From the NCBI GenBank assembly GCA_964016875.1, contig OZ024721.1, positions 37,862,823 to 37,926,822 on the forward strand: a stretch of DNA of 64,000 nt, written 5' to 3'. The position numbers were made by a program, and so were the translations under genes. The notes under the pieces are model-generated. The model saw nothing but the letters and a program-made list of their open reading frames with translations, did no database searches and had not been told where the DNA came from. The DNA is from Fallopia convolvulus (Eukaryota > Streptophyta > Magnoliopsida > Caryophyllales > Polygonaceae). Below, one piece after another: positions 45,118 through 57,221 of this stretch (position 1 is its first letter; every line of letters begins with the position of its first letter).

Positions 45118-46276
45118 AGACATCGGGCGAAATAACCAAGGAAAAGCAAATGAGAAGTCATAACCTCGAAGGGAAGAGAACGCGAGGTCACGACAACAAA
45201 AGGGAGAACAAGGCGAGGTCATTACATCGTCCGGAAGAGAGAGAATTCGAAGTCATAAGAGACGAAGAGCCACGTGGCGCCCTAGGGGCTACTCTGACAA
45301 GATAGGACGGCAGTAGAGAAGTCGAAGCGCCAAAAAGAGGAGAATTTGAAGCGCCAAAAAGAGAGAAGAGAAGGTGAAATGGAGGCCAGCGGTGGAAAGT
45401 AGCGGCGGAGACCCTAACGTCCCATCAATCAGCCGTCAAGACGTTTGGGTTTCCAAGGATCTCAAAATTCAAAACCGCCGAAAGAAAGCGCAAAGACCCA
45501 GCCGTCGGTTGGGGGGCGAAGGGTTTGAGAGCATGGCGGTCGCCACCCTCACCCCACCGTCCCGCCACCATGACGCTGGCGTAAAACACCAAGAAACGAC
45601 CATTGCTCGCTAGGGCACAAAGCCAAGCCAAAAAAAAAAGAGCAAAGAAAATGGCGAGGGAAGCGCGCAGAGACTCACGCCGACCTCACCACCACTATTT
45701 CCCCGCCGTGACGCCGGAGCGAAACGCCATCGCCCCTCCAAGACACAGAACATAAAAGAGAAAATCGAAAGCAAAGAACACCCAAAAGCGAGAGGAAGAG
45801 GAACGAGCACTTACTTGCTTAGAATCGACGTAGAAGGTGCGGTGGCACAACTGGAAGGCGGCGGAGGTTCATCAGCAACCGTCTAGAGAACCGCTAGCAA
45901 GAAACCGAAAAGGCGAAGAGAGAGAGGGCGAAAATGTTGAGAGAGAAGATAGAGGGGAAGCGTGTGAGATACGCCCTTATAAAGAGCAGGTTTGGGCCTC
46001 CCCTACCCAGAGAGGCTTATTGGGCCTGTCCCGCCTGAACGGCCCATTAAGCAAGGCATGAAGATCAAGCCCAGAAAAGCTTCACCTCTGCAAACAATGA
46101 AAAAAGCTAAGTGTAGAGCCTCGCAAAGAGAGGGCTTCGCAAGATGCCCGCCATGAACCTCGGAACCCTCGAAACCTCGCAAAATGCCTACCCACCTCTC
46201 AAAACCTCGTACCCCGTGATCTTTGGGAACTTATGCCCTGCGGCCCTCGGGGCGAGACCCCCAGGCCATGGGGTTG
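45118..46276 (+). other. Element C between Athila E and its 3' LTR; leader of the antisense gene
   Basis: No plus-strand gene. On minus it reads as a promoter and leader: TATA near 45980, a CT-rich leader, and a strong donor AA-GTAAGT at 45816-45811. A plausible acceptor, GGTTTTCAG, lies near 37265 before the antisense ATG, so E may sit inside a leader intron. The 3' polypurine-like tract CCATGGGGTTG ends at 46276. Confidence 0.55.
45977..45984 (-). promoter_or_regulatory. TATA box of the antisense gene in element C
   Basis: Minus-strand CTTTATAAGG followed by CACACGCTTCCCCTC and a long CT-rich leader. It is separate from the LTR promoter and points at the antisense gene. Confidence 0.55.
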
Positions 46277-47114
46277 TGATGATGCCCAAAATGGTAAAGT
46301 AAGAAGTGGGCCCGGGGTACGAAGAACATACAGACTCGATGGGCCTCCCAAGGATGATCCTGGGGCCCACAACCGCACCCACCTTTTATTTTAACAAAAT
46401 TCCTACCCCCGCGAGGTCCTCCGACACCTTGGAACGAGGTCTAAACCTCGTAACCGACTCTACTGACACGCCCGCCCACCGGAACCACTTAGCTAGCGCC
46501 ACTCCCCCGAGCAAATCACCAGCTGCCTCGCCTCTAGACCAATCAGAGCCCTTGATCTCGGGCGTCCCACATCGGACAATGATCAAAACTCAACTCTCCA
46601 ATCCTCTATAAATAGAGGGGGACCTCGTATGGAAAAGGGGTCGAAAAACATCTTGAACTCAAGAACTATCTTGCTCGTTGAAGATCGACGTGATCAAAAC
46701 ATCGTCAAAAGACTTCACTACAGACAAGTGAAGTCCACAAAAAGACTTCAAGTCGCTCAGAAATACCGTTCACATCAAGGACCTCGCTAGCCAATCTCGC
46801 AACTCGTCAACACCGCTTTTTGGGATCAACCTCTCGCAAGGATCAAGCAAGTAATACTTAGGGATATAAGATCATCTAGCAACTAGGAGATCTCGAACAT
46901 TGTTAGATCGAGATCTCGAACATCCGTAGGGGGTCTAGGGTGTTAATCTCAAGTGTCTGTAGGCCTCGTTGGCTTGTAATCTCGCTGGTTTACAACCTCG
47001 TTTTCTTGTAACCTCGTTGTAAAGAATATCATAAATAAAGAAGCAAGTGTTCGCACAATCGAATATAATAATCCCATCTCTTGTCTTTTAGCGAACGGTT
47101 TATTTCGGGTTTCA
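46277..47114 (+). repeat. 3' LTR of element C
   Basis: 838 bp, same length as 27327-28164 with about 25 substitutions and no indel seen. Holds the same palindromic TATA box. Confidence 0.95.
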
Positions 47115-47515
47115 ACATAATCTTTGATGAGCTTCGTTAGCTTTAATTTAAGCTGCGTCGAATGGAGCCAAAGCTTACTCAAGCTTACGGGACTTGATCG
47201 GAGTTCAAATTTCACCCAAAATTTGAGCTACCCCTCCCAACCTTATCCAAGCTTATGGATGCTTATTCGATTTTCCCTTTGATTCCCCTCGAATTTCAAT
47301 TATGGAAAATTATTAATTTATTAATATATCCTTTTTGTAATTTTACATCCATTTTTTTATAAAATCAATATCAATCAGCTTTGTGTACCGAACACCTACA
47401 TATTTTTTCCAAAAAAATAAGTTAATAATTTGAAATCCTAAAATCAACTATCAAAATCATCTTCAACTCATATTTGCTTTAAGCGTCAAACGAACCCTAA
47501 GCTTTATTTGTTTCA

Positions 47516-47899
47516 GCGTAAAATCATTACCAAAATGTCATTGGTGCGGGTCATTTTGGTTTCATGTACAAATCAAATTAGTAACCATCAGATTGAAATT
47601 ACTAATTAAATAAAATGTTTTTCTTAACAATTAATGGAAGAAGAAAAATTTTGGGACCCTAGATGAACAAAATGATGGATATGGTGGATTCTAGGGTAAG
47701 AACATGCAGTGGAATGGGAGAACATGTGAACATTGAACATAAAGAGTGAGATAAGACTTACACGATCTCTAGCTCTGATATCGGTTGATGTGAACTCGTC
47801 TTCAAGGAAGTCGAATTCACGAAGGATCTTTGTCTTTGACCGTGTAGTGGGTCTCTAATGGTGTTGCAGAAACGGTTTGTGTAAATTGAAAGTTGTTCG
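47516..47899. other. Junction DNA with a possible Copia LTR/primer-site relic
   Basis: Near 47772 'agctctgatatcggttgatgtgaa' on plus resembles, inverted, a decayed Met-tRNA primer site next to an LTR end. Nothing else recognised. Confidence 0.3.
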
Positions 47900-50800
47900 C
47901 AAGATCATGTTCATGACTCAAGGAATCTCGCCTTTGGGCGGACTTGCCTAGCTGTCTGACTCAAGGAGGTGTCAAATGCATCTTCTTCTTTGTGCCTTCA
48001 TAACCCCACATGAAATCACACATCATTTGCTCAATCTCATGTCAAAACTCCACTGGCAACAAGAAACACGACATGGCATAAGTAAAAATCGATTGAATCA
48101 CTAACTTCAGCAACACCTCTTTACCTGCTTTTGAAAGAGCTCGTTCTGACCACCCCTTTAATTTCTTCCAGATTCTCTCCTTGACATGGTTAAAAATGAT
48201 CTTCCTTGATCGCCCCACCATGGTTGGGAGTCCTAGGTAGCGCTCATGTTTGTCAACTTCTCTACTTTCCAGCTTGCATCGACATTCTTGCGAAAAGACA
48301 ACTTTGATTTTGCTAAATTAACTTGTTAAACCGACGCTGCTCCGTAGACACGGAGGATGTTAATAATTTCATTTGCTTGTTGACAAGTAGCCCTATAAAA
48401 CATCACACTCTCATCAACAAAGAACAGATGGGAAACATAAGGAGATCTACTTGCCAGTAGAATACCATGGAGACGGCCCTCATTTTCACTCTTTCGAATA
48501 CATCACGCTAGAACTTCCGCACACAATAAAAACAAATAGGGCAATAGAGGATCACCCTGCCAGATTCCTCTTTCAGGAAAAACTCATGTGAAGGAGTCCC
48601 ATCCACTAGAATTGAGAAAGAAACACTCCTAACATATTTCATAATCAAATCAGTCAATCGCCTATCAAACCGAGTTGAATCATACACTGCATCAAAAAAT
48701 TCCATTCAACCTTGTCATACGCTTTGGCCATATCCAACTTAAAAGCCATGTACCAAAGCCAACCCATCTTTTTTGTTTTCATATAATGGAACAATTCAAA
48801 GGCCGCTAGTACATTATCGGTAATTAATCTGCCTGAAACGAAAGCACTCTGAGAGGGTGAAATGAGTAATTAGTCTTGCATGCGAAAAGGCTCTTTTACT
48901 TTTGGAATAAGAGAAATGAATATATGATTAAGTTTACTAGGAAGAATAGCATCATTAAGAATATATAAGAAAAAAAATGTATGAAATTAGAACCAAGAGT
49001 ATTCCAATGGTCATGGTAAAAAAGTTGATATTCCATCAACACAATGAGATTTAATAAGATGCATACAAAAAAGGGCAGAATGTACCTCTTCTCTTGTGAA
49101 GGGATGTAGGAGCTTGGAGTTATCTACATGCGTTACTAAAGGCGAGATTCCTAGAGGAACTGTGTTGGAAAGTGCATTATGATCCGATTTAAATAGTTCA
49201 CAAAAGTAATCCACCGCGACTTTTGTTTTCCCCTCCTACTTCTCCACACCATTCCATCTACATCAACTAATTCACATATCTTATTTCTCTTCCTTCTCCC
49301 GCTTGCCTTTTGATGAAAGAAAGTTGAATTTCAGTTTTCCCATTTGAACTCATTTGTTTTTGCCCTCTAAAACCAAAGAACCTCTTCCTTATCCATGAAA
49401 TATTGTTCTAGCCTTTCCAATTCCTTCCTTCTTCGAACAAGATTACCCGACATCCCTCCCTTATTTAACTCCCTTAATTGTTTCCTCACCCTTTTCAACT
49501 TCACCACAATATTACCAAATTCCATATTATTCCAATCCCTTAATGATTCAGCATATCAGTTTATTCATATCATCGTGATCATCTCTTGCACTCGGGCTAT
49601 TCCATGCATTATGAACAACATGTTGGCAACCATCATTTAACGTTCACATGGCCTCAAACCAGAACGACCAACAACCCTTACTCTCCTCGATCTCCTCCTC
49701 CTCATAACGAAAGAAGTCTATCAAGATTGGAACATGGATAGACCCCTCACGGTGGAGATTAGGGATGTTCAACGGGTCGGGTCTCCGTGACCCGTACTGA
49801 CCCGATCCGCAATTTGCGGGTTGCGGATCGACCCGTGACCTTTGCGGGTGGGGTCGGATTAAACCCGCGCGGGTCGCGAGTTCCCCCGCGACCCACAATA
49901 TTTTTAAAATATATATTTTAATAAAATACCCAATGATCCACAATATTTTTAATATATATATATTTTTATAATTTTATTAATATATAAAATATTTTTTTTA
50001 TAAAAAACATGTTTTTGGGTAACAAAATTTATTTTTTGACCCGATTGACTTAGTCCAACGGGTCGACCCGCGATCCGATCCGTTAGACCCGATTTGTTGA
50101 GCATCCCTAGTGGAGATGTCTAACGTGAGCCCCTAGAAAAATTTCCTGCCATTTGTCATTTGCAAACCCCATATCTAGTCTTTTGGCTATGTAATCATCA
50201 TTCTTCCTACCATGGTCCCATCTGAACCTAACCCCTAAAAAATCATATCTTGTAGTTCACAATACTCCAAAGCCTCCCTAAACACCATCATCTCTCTCGC
50301 ATCGGGTAATACTCCACCCCTCTTGTCCTCTTCACACAAAATTTGGTTGAAATCATCGAAGCAAATCCAACCCTCATGTCTATCTTCTCCCAACCTCTTT
50401 AAAAGTAACCATGACAATCCTTTTTTATCCCTCTTAGGCCATCCATAAAAAGCATGTTGCTCTCCACTCCCCCAACACCTTTAATTAGGGCATCAATATA
50501 ATGAGTAGTAAAGGATCGAATAGACACCTTGACGTCCTCTTCCCAAAGAAAGCATAACTCTCCAGATCGCCCAACACAATTAACAACAAAACACCTTGCA
50601 AAATCCAGCTTTCCTCTGATCTCTTCCATCCTCTTACTCTCACATTTGGCCTCCATTAAAAAGACCAGTTTCGGGGACTCTCTTCTCACCAAAATGATGA
50701 GACGACCAAGTGGGGGGCCTTCCTCAATCCCGACCAGTTGTAGCTTACGATACTCATGGATCCCGATAGGAAGGGATTCTCCCTCCTGCCAATGGAATAA

Positions 50801-52234
50801 ATATGACAAGTTTCTTGCGAGTATCGCTAGTATGCACCATAGTCACGTCCTCCTTCTCCCTACCCCTTTTGGTGACCGGTTCCACATTCTGATTTGTCCC
50901 TTCGAACTCCCTGGCACGCCTTTTCCACTTTTTCCTAGTCCTTTCTTTCTCACCCAACCCTCCTTTTCACTTGCCTTCAAACTTGTACCCATATGTCCTA
51001 ATTCCTCACCACGTTTTCTCCCCCCTTGAGTCTCCTCCATCACCTCTATCTCCTCAATATTGGTCTCAACCCTAAAACTTTTTGATTTTGACTCTCCTTC
51101 CCCCTTTTCTTGTTCATCTCTTGATATTTCTATTCCCACACCCTTGTTTCTTTCTTCATTAATGGCCTCTCTCTCCAGCCTTTCCTGAACTTGATTGGTC
51201 ACTACCTCCATTTCATTCCTATTCGTTGTAGAGGTTGTTGTCTTGCTTGATACTTCTTCATTCTCCCCCTCCCCTTCCTCCCTGTCTGCCTTCTGAAGTA
51301 AAGCCATCATCGACTTTCTACATTTCCAATGACTCTCTCGATTCCCTCCTCCACTATCGCCTTTTTCCTTCACAAGTCTCTTAATATTTTTCTTCTCCTG
51401 CTCTCTTTCCATCTTCGATCTTGGTTGTCATCTCTTCAACAGAGATGCTCACATCTAGTCCCCATATTCTTGTTGATAATTCCTTGATTCCTCATCATTA
51501 CAATCAACCTCAACATATCCAAGCACACCACACATATAACACAAAATTAGGAAGTCTCTCATACTTGATTTCTGCCCAAATCTTCTTTCCATTTATCGTC
51601 ATCACAAGACCCCTCCGCAAAGGCTTCAAAATATTGACTAAAACCTGAATTCGAATGTACCTTCCACAGATCAAATATTCCTCCTCATTTATTTCTTGAA
51701 GATCGCCAAAAGCTTTACTAATCATTTTTGTAGTTTCCACGTTCATGGCATCTATGGGGAGATCGTAAACCCTAACCCAAAAAGGCACTGTGTCTACTAG
51801 AATTTTTTATGGTTGTTCTAGACCTGACTCCTTCAAGGCGAGAAGGGCTTTGTCAAATGCCCAAGGGCCACCCCTAAGCACATATTCCTTTTCTAGTATG
51901 TCCCCAAATTGAAAAAAAAAAGATTTTGCCTCAACTCCTGAAAAACGAACCCATGCTTCAACTTCCATGCACCTTTCATCGTGGCCTTTAGCGCAAAGGA
52001 GTTAAAAGGTCTCAGCGTCATTAGGGTTCCAACAAGGGCCAACGTGTCTCCGCCCTCATACAAATCCCTTGTCGTAACAGTCACATCGAACTACTCTATC
52101 TCCTTCTATGTAAGTTGCAAATCTTTCTTTTTCCCTACTTCTTCCATCTTCTGTGAACTAAGCAAAGAGCGGAACTTTATGAATAACCCAACACTGGCGA
52201 ACCCCGTACCAAATCGCGCTACGAGCCCTACGTT
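47900..52234 (-). pseudogene. Decayed LINE (plant L1-type) on the minus strand
   Basis: Reading right to left: a DUF4283-like gag region (about 52080-51500: VPFWVRVYDLPIDAMN, RRGLVMTINGKKIWAEIKYE), a linker rich in Glu/Lys (51412-50843), an endonuclease (50809-50235: RRESPKLVFLMEAKCESKRM, ICFDDFNQILCEEDKRGG), RT fragments (49214-49011: FTREEVHSAL; 48705-48508: FDAVYDS, VSFSILVDGTPS) and the region after RT (about 48190-47950: GWSERALSKAGKEVLLKLV). Stops and frameshifts are frequent. A hAT MITE splits it at 49760-50109. No poly(A) tail was identified at the left end. Confidence 0.82.
49760..50109. mobile_element. hAT-type MITE, 350 bp, inserted in the LINE
   Basis: Termini TAGGGATGTTCAACGGGTCG and, inverted, TAGGGATGCTCAACAAATCG. 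A perfect 8-bp target duplication GTGGAGAT lies at 49752-49759 and 50110-50117, the length made by hAT transposases. The inside is GC-rich at the ends (GGGTCG-type words) and AT-rich in the middle, with no coding capacity. Confidence 0.93.
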
Positions 52235-52920
52235 AAATTGCATTTAACCACCTTTTATTTTGCACTTGTTGCAATTAACCACCCTTTATATTTTTTTCTA
52301 CACTTAACCACCCTTTATTTGTAATTATGTGCATTTAACCACCCATTTTAACGAAAAACGACATTTTCTCCGTTAAGTAAAGTAAATTACGTTTTTTCCT
52401 TTCTTTTTAAATTTTATTTACGATAAATAAATAAAGGAAAATCCATAATTGACACTTTCAAGTTCCGATACGTACGCCGATTTTTGCAACCATGGCCTAA
52501 TTTCGTCCGTAATAATTCCTTCCCTCCATCAAATAGTGAAGAAGAACCACGACTTTGCCGATGCAAAGACCATGGGTTTTGGATCTGATTCTGACGACTT
52601 TGAGCGTCTCTTGGAGTCGATCGTGTCTAAGTTGATGGACGACGACTCGAGATTCAAAAGGTTGAGATGTAGGTCGAAATCCAATGATAATGACATTCCA
52701 AGCTCAATTTATTCCTAAATTTTTTTATTTATTGTAAATAAAATTAAAAAAGAAGGGCAAAAACGTAATTTAATTTACTTAACGAAGAAAATAACGTTTT
52801 TCATCAAAATGGATGGTTAATTGCACACATTTACAAATAAGGGGTGGTTAAGTGTAGAAAAAAATATAAAGGGTGGTTAATTACAATAAGTGTAAAATAA
52901 AGGGTGGTTAAATACAATTT
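52235..52920. mobile_element. Long-inverted-repeat element, 0.69 kb, with coding-like centre
   Basis: Arms 52235-52436 and about 52722-52920 are inverted copies about 200 bp long, each with three to four spaced TTAACCACC words (period about 35-40). The 285-bp centre looks unlike the arms and has a frame with MGFGSDSDDFERLLESIVSK and KLMDDDSRFKRLRCRSKS, possibly a captured gene piece. No target duplication is clear (CTACGTT on the left, TCCCTTT on the right). It lies between the LINE and the DUF7796-like gene. Confidence 0.7.
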
Positions 52921-53428
52921 TCCCTTTTTTTTTATCATCGGATACAGAACCAATGTCTATCCCATATTCGCGTGGCATAATGAACCCGGAAAGTTGAACC
53001 CAAAGTCGTTACGCTAAAACTCTAAAATCGTAACTAATGATACCTTGGTCAAATTAATGAACCAAATCGGGTCTAAAAATGTACCAATACGGCAATAAAT
53101 CAATAATAATGCCCACCACTCCTCTTCCTCTCCCTTCTCTATTTTTCGTTTCTTATTTTTTCAGTAGCGTGAAGCGTCAGTACGTCACGCTTCGCAACCA
53201 CTTCAACTATTTGGAAAAGCTGTCAAATAAAGATCAGAAGAAGAAAATAACCTAGAAAAGTAAGAAGAAGAAGATAGAAGAAGATCCAAAATTCCACATA
53301 TCAGAATTAACGTAAATTAGGGAGCGAGAAAAGGTTCCAGATCGACAAGAAAACCCCGCAATTTCTCCCCTCATTACCCTAGGGCTAGGCCAAGGAAGAA
53401 GAAGATCAGTTATCTGAGCAGATTGACA
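52921..53428 (+). other. Promoter and 5' leader region of the DUF7796-like gene
   Basis: AT-rich, then CT- and AAG-rich leader sequence from about 53100. No clear TATA box. Confidence 0.45.
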
Positions 53429-56011
53429 ATGCTAAGGAGTCCGAAACAAGATCAATCCGAGCAAACGATGCTCAGGAGTCCCAATAGAGAGTTCCAATTC
53501 ACGAGGTCCATTTCCGATCTCAATTGGCGGCTCCTCCTCTTGCTCCTCTGCTCCCTCTCCCTCCTCGTCTTCTTATCCTTCTCCTTTTCCACCGCCGTTT
53601 TCTCCGCTCCAGCTATCTCCCGAATTCCCGCTCTCGGATCTCTCAAATCCCTCTTCAATTCTCCGCCGTCGCCTATTGCGCCTTCGCCGGAGTTGAAGGG
53701 GGACGCCAATCGATGGAAGGCCGAGTTAGATCGGTCGAGGATAGCGGTGTGCTTGGTCGGAGGAGCTCGGAGATTCGAGCTCACCGGGCCGTCGATTATT
53801 GAGAAGATCCTTCAAGAGTTTCCGAGCTCCGATGTTTTTCTCAACAGTCCTCTCGATAGCAACTCCTACAAGCTGTCGCTGTTGAAATCGGCCCCGAGAA
53901 TCGCGGCCGTTAGGATCTTCAAGCAGGAGCCGATTCCGGAGACCGAGTTGCAAAGCCGAGTCCTGACCGCGGCCAACTCGCCCAATGGGATTCAGGTTAG
54001 TTGGCTTGTCGATTCTCTCCCCTCTATGATCTATCCTCCGGTCGTGTCATTGCTACTGCAATTGATATTTTATTTTGACTTTGTTAATAACAAAATCCTG
54101 GCGTAAGTGATTGATTTCAATCCTCTATTACGAGAATGTAGAAGGATTTGGGGGTTTAGGGATAAGATGCTTGACTTGGTTATCTTATAAAGTTATCATG
54201 GAATTTCAATCTTGGTTTCATTTATTTTGAAACTTATAAACCGTTTTTTCTGCATAGTTTTGGCCTTGTGGGCCTTTGGCCTGATTTTTCGCGAGGCATA
54301 ATGGATTTGTTGTTATGTTTTTGTATAATTCTTTCTGGGTTTATGGCTGAAGCACCAGAAATAGAAAACGTCTGAAATTGGGGAAAATAAGTTTATGTTT
54401 AAAAGTAAAAGGTTTTCGGTGTCTTATAAACTGCCCCTTTTAAGGTTAGAACATGTAACTTTTAAGATATATTAGTAATGCCTTACCATATTAATTGAGC
54501 TAACTAAATTCAGTTATTCTCACGTAACTGAATTTCAGTTTTCTTTGGGTCTATTGGGTGCATCCTCCTCACATGCTCATGTTATGGGTGCCCGCATATT
54601 GACCCCCAAGATCCCGCTTGAGCGGGACTATATTAGGCGATGATGTTGATGTTGATATTCGTTGAGCTAACATGTATTGACTTATAGATTCAACGCTTGC
54701 TTTAGATGTCTTGTGTGTGTTGAGTTGAGTTTCAAATTTAGCCTATTATTATATAGATCTAATTAATACAACGTAGTTTTAAAGGTTATCTACTTTGGAC
54801 GTGCCAAGTGCGAACTGCCAAGTTACAGATCCGATGTGTTGATGCTGAGTGAACAGAATATGGTTCATTTATTCGTTCATTCATTGATCTACTATATTTT
54901 GAGTGTTTTGAACTAGCTGATTTGAACTTTTCAGCGCATGTGGATTGTGGGCCTAAGATCCGTACTCCAAGGGCGGGCATGTGTGTGTATCTGTTCCACA
55001 TGTGACGATCAAAAGATAGCCTGTACATATTAGGAATTTATTGGGATGGCAAACAAAAAACTTTTACAGTATATGATTAAAGTTATACCTATATTTTAGA
55101 GTAGTGTTTAATGATCTAATCTTAGGAAGGAAATCCCCTTTCCATACCTATGAGGCCAGTTTGTACAACTTGTTAAAAAGTTCTTATAAATATTTGGTGG
55201 CTTATTCTGTTTACAGGGTCTTTTACAATACTTCAGCCTTGTTGAAGAATGCTTGACACTGATTTCAAACCACGAGAAACGAAATAACTTCACCTACAAC
55301 TGGATAGTCCGAACCCGGGTCGACGGGTACTGGACAAGCCCGCTCAGCCCGGACAGCTTCATCCCGGACCAGTACGTGGTCCCACCTGGATCCAGCTACG
55401 GCGGCCTCAACGACCGCCTCGGGGTCGGAGACCGCAACACCTCGGTCGTAGCACTCTCTCGGCTCTCTCTCATCCCGACCCTCGACTCCAACGGATTCCG
55501 CCAGCTCAACTCAGAAGCCGCCTTCAAGGCCCAGCTAACAAGCATGCGGGTCCCGCTCCAGACCCCAGAACAGCCCTTTTGCGTGGTAACGGATCGAAGA
55601 TACGATTACCCACCAAGAGGGTTCGGGGTGCCCGTGATGTCGTTGTCAAGCCCGGGCCCGATGAGCGGGGCCAAGTGTAGGCCCTGTAAGCCGGTTTGTG
55701 TTAGGGAGTGTGTTGGGGGCGTGATGCAGGGGCTTAATAGAGGATGGAGTTGGACTCAGTGGGAAGATGGGAGGCTTGAGTTGTGTGATGCTCATGGTGT
55801 TTGGGAGGATGGATGGGAGAAGATTTTTGACCGAGTTGCTGGGAAGCGACTAGCCGAGTCGAGGAAGCGTGTCGGGAAGATGAATGTGGAGAGATGTGTT
55901 AAGGATTTTGAGGAGTTGAGGAAGAAGGTAAGTGGGAATGGGAGTTGGGAGGCTCCGAAGGCTGATGAGATTTGTAGGCTTGGTCTAGTTAAAGATCAAA
56001 GCAAAAGTTGA
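53429..56011 (+). CDS. DUF7796-like type II membrane protein, 2 exons, 453 aa
   Basis: Exons 53429-53995 and 55217-56011, with a 1221-bp GT-AG intron in phase 0. The ATG at 53429 gives MLRSPKQDQSEQ; a second ATG 13 codons on repeats MLRSPN. Seen: a short cytosolic tail, one membrane anchor at about residues 33-57 (LLLLLLCSLSLLVFLSFSF), a Pro/Ser stem, then a lumenal domain with RIAVCLVGGARRFELTGPSI, RTRVDGYWTSPLSP, YGGLNDRLGVGDRN and a Cys-rich patch KCRPCKPVCVRECVG. I recall this pattern from an uncharacterised plant family (Arabidopsis At4g12700-like); a Golgi glycosyltransferase-like role is a guess from topology. No break is seen. The tail ends LVKDQSKS. Confidence 0.88.
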
Positions 56012-57131
56012 AATTTTCATATAGGTTGTATTTTGCTTTGTGATTGTGATTCTTCTTGTACAGAAATTAATAAGGGGAATGAGGAAAAAGAAGAAGAAAA
56101 ATGAAAGGAGTTAGAGAAGAAAGTGAAAAAAAGGATTATGTCATTGTAATTTTGGTTTTGATCAGTTGATGTGATACAGATAAAGAGATCTTGATATATT
56201 TAGTATGTTTCTTACACAACTTTGGTCTCTTTTTACACGACTCAAGTTTTGGAATGATTTATGGTGTTTTCGGAAATGGTGACACTTTTGCCATCATGTG
56301 GCATGATCTGCTCAGAGATGTTCAATGTGCATGAATTAACCTTAACATTTGATGTTAGAAAAGAGGATACTCAAATCGCACACCAAGTCCCCCAGTCTCA
56401 CTTGTATTGATAATCTGAATAATAGACAAGACTCACAATCTCAAAGGAGAAACCAATGAGCCCTAGGCACTAAGCATTTCTTACCCTCTTTCTCCTCATA
56501 GTGAATGATCTTGTCTGGACACCCTAGATATATAATTGAAGTACCGATCCTTTGATTTGAAAGTAGACATTCTGCTTCATATTAGCATAGAGATAATCAT
56601 CATTCAGATATGAGGGAAAAATATAGAGAAATTTGCAGTTGTTTTCTCTGACAAATTTCCCCAGTTTGGTTTGCTCTTTATCCTGTTTCACCCACCGTTG
56701 AAAGAGCTACAAGAAACCATTTGGTTGATGGATTTGCTCAATCTGGTTTTGGTTTTGGTTTTTTTTTTTTTTGATCGAACTCTGGTTTTGGTATTATGAC
56801 CGTGGATTTTCAACATCACCTAAACATGGTTGGCACTTGGGAAAGTGGTAATATACATTCATATTTTTCATATCCACAACAAAATATGGTTGTTACATCA
56901 CATAAAAAAAGGGCGATTTTAAAATATTGTGTGTATTATTAAATCATGCCAAAGTCTTCCCTTGTCTGGAGACAACTCTATCTGCAGGCCATTCGTGCAC
57001 ATAAGTATTTAATCATTTTTTTCCCCTTCAAAAAAAAAAAAACAGCTTCAAGTTGTCTTTACACGAGAAAAACATTGGCCACATCACCACAGCCTTCCAA
57101 AGCATCTAAAAAGGTAGCTCCAGGCTCCAGC
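56012..57131 (+). other. 3' UTR of the DUF7796-like gene and intergenic DNA
   Basis: The first 200 bases are AT- and AAG-rich 3' UTR-like sequence. No gene or element is seen in the rest. Confidence 0.5.
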
Positions 57132-57139
57132 TATATATA
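57132..57139 (+). promoter_or_regulatory. TATA box of the DUF241 gene
   Basis: TATATATA followed by a CA repeat, 83 bases upstream of the ATG. Confidence 0.65.
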
Positions 57140-57221
57140 CACACACACACACCATTCCTATACTCTCTACCTATAACATCTTTCCTTGCACCTTCAAGTT
57201 GCTTGCCCCAAAGAAAACAAA

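Larger units (their letters stand above)
27327..47114 (+). mobile_element. Element C: Tat-like Ty3/Gypsy retrotransposon with antisense gene, carrying nested Athila E
   Basis: Two 838-bp LTRs, differing at about 25 sites, bound the element. Without the nested Athila (about 37344-45117) it is about 12 kb. Order on plus: LTR, primer site, gag, protease, RT, first RNase H, second RNase H (aRNH), integrase, an 86-bp tandem array, an antisense spliced gene, LTR. The second RNase H between the usual RNase H and the integrase, the tandem array and the antisense gene all fit the Tat lineage. Several stops and frameshifts make gag-pol inactive. The flanks read GCATAATC (27319-27326) and ACATAATC (47115-47122), a possible 8-bp imperfect duplication. 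Confidence 0.92.
25049..47498. mobile_element. Element F: fold-back (long inverted repeat) element split by G and C
   Basis: The left arm (25049-25289 plus 27142-27315) is the inverted counterpart of the right arm (about 47123-47498). The left has TGAGTTGAAG, CAAAGTTGACTGAGGTTGAT, AATTACAAAAAGAATATTAA, TTCCATAAGCTTATATAAG and GGGCAAAATTTCAACTA; each has a close reverse-complement match in the right arm in the same order from the outside in. With the insertions removed F would be about 0.83 kb. Its ends read AGGGTCTGTTCGG on the left and GGGTTCGTTTGACG inverted on the right. No clear target duplication was found, so the family (hAT-like or MULE-like MITE) is open. Confidence 0.65.

Noticed and set aside
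47772..47800. Independent Copia insertion left of the LINE
   Set aside because: Only a decayed primer-site-like word is seen; no LTR pair could be found, so it is noted only as a possible relic.
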